From: JBBBNV01 sp037137075
GTDB lineage: Bacteria > Bacillota > Bacilli > Paenibacillales > NBRC-103111
Direction of reading: 5' to 3'
Assembly (NCBI RefSeq): GCF_037137075.1
Contig: NZ_JBBBNV010000058.1
Coordinates: forward strand, 1 to 7,341
Length of the DNA stretch: 7,341 nt
Each line of letters starts with the position of its first letter. Position 1 is the first letter of the stretch. Both the position numbers and the translations under genes were made by a program. The notes under the pieces were generated by a model, which had not been told where the DNA came from, searched no databases, and was given only the letters and a program-made list of their open reading frames with translations. Below are positions 5,820-7,341 of this stretch, in pieces.

Positions 5820-6518
5820 TTATTCCAGCAGCCCTAACGCTTCATAAACCTTGGTGGAGACGACGCCGTTTGGAATTAATTGATGATCGCGTTGGAAATT
5901 TCTTAGCGCCGCGGTTGTGCCGGAACCGAACTTCCCGTTACATAAGCCTGTGTAGTACCCGGCGCTTTTGAGCCGGGACTGAATGAGCTGAACGTCGCCC
6001 CCGACATCCCCTTCCGCCAAATCCCGAGGGGATTGCTCTGAATCGCCAAGGACATGTCCGTAAATGGTGACTTTCGTTCCAAGCGGAATCATTTCGAACA
6101 GTTCGATCACATCCTGGTTGCGCATTCGGATACAGCCATGGCTTTTGTGCTGGCCAATGGAATCCGGCCTGTTCGTCCCGTGTATCCCATACGTCCCCCA
6201 AGGAACATTCAAACCAAGCCACCGCGGACCAAAGGAAGGCCCCCAATCCTTCCCTTTGTAGACGATTTGATATTCTCCAATCGGAGTGGGAGTGGCCGGA
6301 TTCCCCACAGCTACCCGATATTGTTTGATGACTTGTCCTTGCCGCCGCACAATCAGTTGATGCCGAAGAGGGTACACCTCGATAGAAAGCAGCCCCTCCT
6401 CCTTTACAATCGGAAGTGAAGGCTCTGCATGAGCAGGCCTGGGAAGAAGCCCCCCGCTAATATTCAAAAGCATGACGATGACCATTATGCGAAGCCCAAT
6501 GACGGATTGATTTATCAT
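5820..6518 (-). CDS. L,D-transpeptidase (YkuD) with C-terminal peptidoglycan-binding domain
   Basis: The 232-residue exported enzyme probably forms 3-3 cross-links or attaches proteins or modifies peptides in the cell or spore wall. A signal peptide is predicted with cleavage after AHA (residue 31). The YkuD catalytic domain (about 43-154) has the substrate-loop motif TPTPIGEY, the HGTN box (H113) and the active-site motif SHGCIRM with H127 and nucleophile C129, all intact. A PG_binding_1 domain (about 170-232) follows, with DVQLIQSRLKSAGYYTG and GKFGSGTTAALRNFQ. YkuD enzymes often carry their wall-binding module on the N-terminal side; here it is at the C-terminus. The start at 6518 is followed immediately by the signal peptide; its ribosome site (AAAAGAGA) is weak. 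The gene converges on the ger remnants. Many Bacillota encode several paralogues, so no specific symbol is given. Confidence 0.95.
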   Translation of the reverse strand: MINQSVIGLRIMVIVMLLNISGGLLPRPAHAEPSLPIVKEEGLLSIEVYPLRHQLIVRRQGQVIKQYRVAVGNPATPTPIGEYQIVYKGKDWGPSFGPRWLGLNVPWGTYGIHGTNRPDSIGQHKSHGCIRMRNQDVIELFEMIPLGTKVTIYGHVLGDSEQSPRDLAEGDVGGDVQLIQSRLKSAGYYTGLCNGKFGSGTTAALRNFQRDHQLIPNGVVSTKVYEALGLLE

Positions 6519-6847
6519 AGTTCTGTCTCTTTTCTGCCATTCATCAGCCTGAATTTGAGTTCCTTCTTGACACTTGTTAAAATCACCGGAAATGTAAATT
6601 TGTATTCAATTTGCTTCCGTGTAAAAAAGATGAAGGGGACAATGAATATTCACAGGAAGCATAACCATACAGGAGGAGGCCCAAAAGCCCCTGCACCGAT
6701 GCTACCAGGTACGGGGGCTTTGTTTGAGGCCAACATTGTTTGCTTGAGGAAAAACAGGTGACTACAAATTAGCAGGAATCGCCGGGCTTCTTTCATCAAG
6801 GCAAGAATTGCACCAAAGAACAGCAAAACGGTTCATCTGAGCACAGA
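6519..6847. other. 329-bp gap between two minus-strand genes
   Basis: This should contain the transpeptidase promoter (minus strand, right of 6518) and the terminator of the PH-domain gene. I see no strong minus-strand promoter. On the plus strand there is an exact TTGACA (6567-6572), but the best -10-like hexamer is about 20 bp away. A 39-codon plus-strand frame (6642-6761) starts after AAGGGG with only 3 nt spacing and contains the hairpin at 6684-6721, so I do not call it a gene. Confidence 0.45.
6684..6721. terminator. Terminator-like hairpin
   Basis: AAAGCCCCTG (6684-6693) pairs with CGGGGGCTTT (6712-6721), a 10-bp GC-rich stem with one G-U pair. The loop contains an inner ACC/GGT pairing (6695-6697 with 6708-6710). 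Read on the plus strand, the stem runs into CTTTGTTTG; read on the minus strand, it runs into CTTTTGGG. It lies 127 bp past the stop of the minus-strand PH-domain gene, so it may be that gene's terminator, possibly acting in both directions. The U-tracts are short on either strand. Confidence 0.5.
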
Positions 6848-7219
6848 TTACAAAACGGCACTCGAAATAATACGATCGAGCCTTCGGATATCAATTCCTT
6901 TTTTAAGCTTGACTTTAATGAGACCGACCTTGGTCCATAATTGAATCTCGGCGCTATCGTCCAAAAAGCCTCCTGCATTTTCGGTGGACCACATATGGAT
7001 GGAGGAATACGGCAGAGAATAAATCTCAACCTTCTTCCCTGTAAAGCCTTGGGCATCCCGGATAATAAGTCGTTTATTGGTGAAAATCGCGCTGTCCCGG
7101 ACGGTCTTAAATGCGGCCACCGGAACCTCTCCTTCAACCAAAATTTCATTTACATCATTGGGAATCGGCGCTTCTGCAACCAGGGTCCATTCCAAAATCA
7201 TATGTACTGCTTTTTCCAT
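6848..7219 (-). CDS. PH-domain protein (bPH_1, formerly DUF1696)
   Basis: The 123-residue cytoplasmic protein consists almost entirely of a bacterial Pleckstrin-homology domain of the PF08000 type. Visible family features are ILVEGEVPVAAFKTVRD followed by FTNKRLIIRDAQG, the FTGKKVEIYSLPYSSI segment, the strand ending STENAGGF and EIQLWTK, and a C-terminal helix with basic and acidic residues (GIDIRRLDRIISSAVL). There is no signal peptide or membrane helix. These proteins form PH folds, but their cellular role is generally unknown. I choose ATG 7219 because AGGAGG lies 9 nt upstream; a GTG two codons earlier would be only 3 nt from it. The gene is preceded by at least 120 bp without a gene and is probably monocistronic. 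Confidence 0.9.
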   Translation of the reverse strand: MEKAVHMILEWTLVAEAPIPNDVNEILVEGEVPVAAFKTVRDSAIFTNKRLIIRDAQGFTGKKVEIYSLPYSSIHMWSTENAGGFLDDSAEIQLWTKVGLIKVKLKKGIDIRRLDRIISSAVL

Positions 7220-7226
7220 GTTCACT

Positions 7227-7233
7227 TGCCTCC
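7227..7233 (-). promoter_or_regulatory. Ribosome binding site of the PH-domain gene
   Basis: The minus strand reads CAGGAGGCAAGTGAAC then ATG. The consensus AGGAGG, 9 nt from ATG 7219, decides the start against the overlapping GTG at 7225. Confidence 0.85.
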
Positions 7234-7341
7234 TGTACGAAGTTAATCTCTACATACATTCATTCTAGTGCTATATTCCGCAAATAGGCCAACGTTTAAA
7301 CGCTCAGGGCTTTACCCTTGTATGCCCATTTGAAAGGCTTG
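7234..7341 (-). promoter_or_regulatory. Upstream region of the PH-domain gene
   Basis: On the minus strand, TTGGCC (7292-7287) and TAGAAT (7267-7262) could be a weak vegetative promoter, but the 19-bp spacing is longer than ideal. A 10-bp perfect palindrome CGTTTAAACG (7293-7302) lies just upstream of that -35 and could be an operator. No coding frame I can support enters from the right edge. Confidence 0.3.

Noticed and set aside
1..7341. CRISPR array, tRNA, rRNA, transposase or phage genes
   Set aside because: I looked for regularly spaced repeats, clover-leaf sequence and transposase or integrase motifs and saw none.

Overview
The window looks like a chromosomal piece from a spore-forming member of the Bacillota, most likely Paenibacillaceae (Paenibacillus or a close relative). 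The evidence is the remains of a spore germinant-receptor (ger) operon, strong AGGAGG-type ribosome sites, a YkuD-type L,D-transpeptidase, a Bacillota-type bacterial PH-domain protein, and mixed GC content with moderately GC-rich coding sequence. The placement is inferred from gene content; no rRNA or tRNA is present to anchor it.

Layout. 1-256 holds a perfect 14-bp inverted repeat and no gene I can support. About 219-617 on the minus strand is a heavily decayed short-chain dehydrogenase, recognisable only by piecing together several reading frames around a large internal deletion. 618-1049 has no supportable gene. 1050-1772 encodes a secreted, all-helical-looking protein made of two 92-residue repeats. 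It is followed by an OmpR/PhoB-type response regulator (1850-2551) and a membrane histidine kinase without a HAMP domain (2557-3861). These three intact plus-strand genes look like one module.

3985-5644 is a ger operon in the order A-C-B, and all three genes are broken. gerA has an N-terminal scrap, then a large deletion, a 1-nt deletion and an 8-bp tandem duplication. gerC keeps its lipoprotein signal and pieces of its middle and C-terminus. gerB keeps only its C-terminal third. 5645-5819 is unexplained. Two intact minus-strand genes follow: an L,D-transpeptidase with a C-terminal peptidoglycan-binding domain (5820-6518) and a PH-domain protein (6848-7219). The gap between them contains a terminator-like hairpin.

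How it fits together. The window combines a decaying zone (dehydrogenase, ger operon) with a preserved zone (secreted repeat protein plus two-component system). The secreted protein may be an output or a sensory partner of the kinase; that is inferred from adjacency only. Two signals deserve most attention. One is the repeat protein, where 96 bp are almost identical between repeats while the rest has diverged to about 45% identity. The other is the response-regulator leader, where a strong Shine-Dalgarno is separated from the only usable start codon by a 10-bp GC-rich hairpin.
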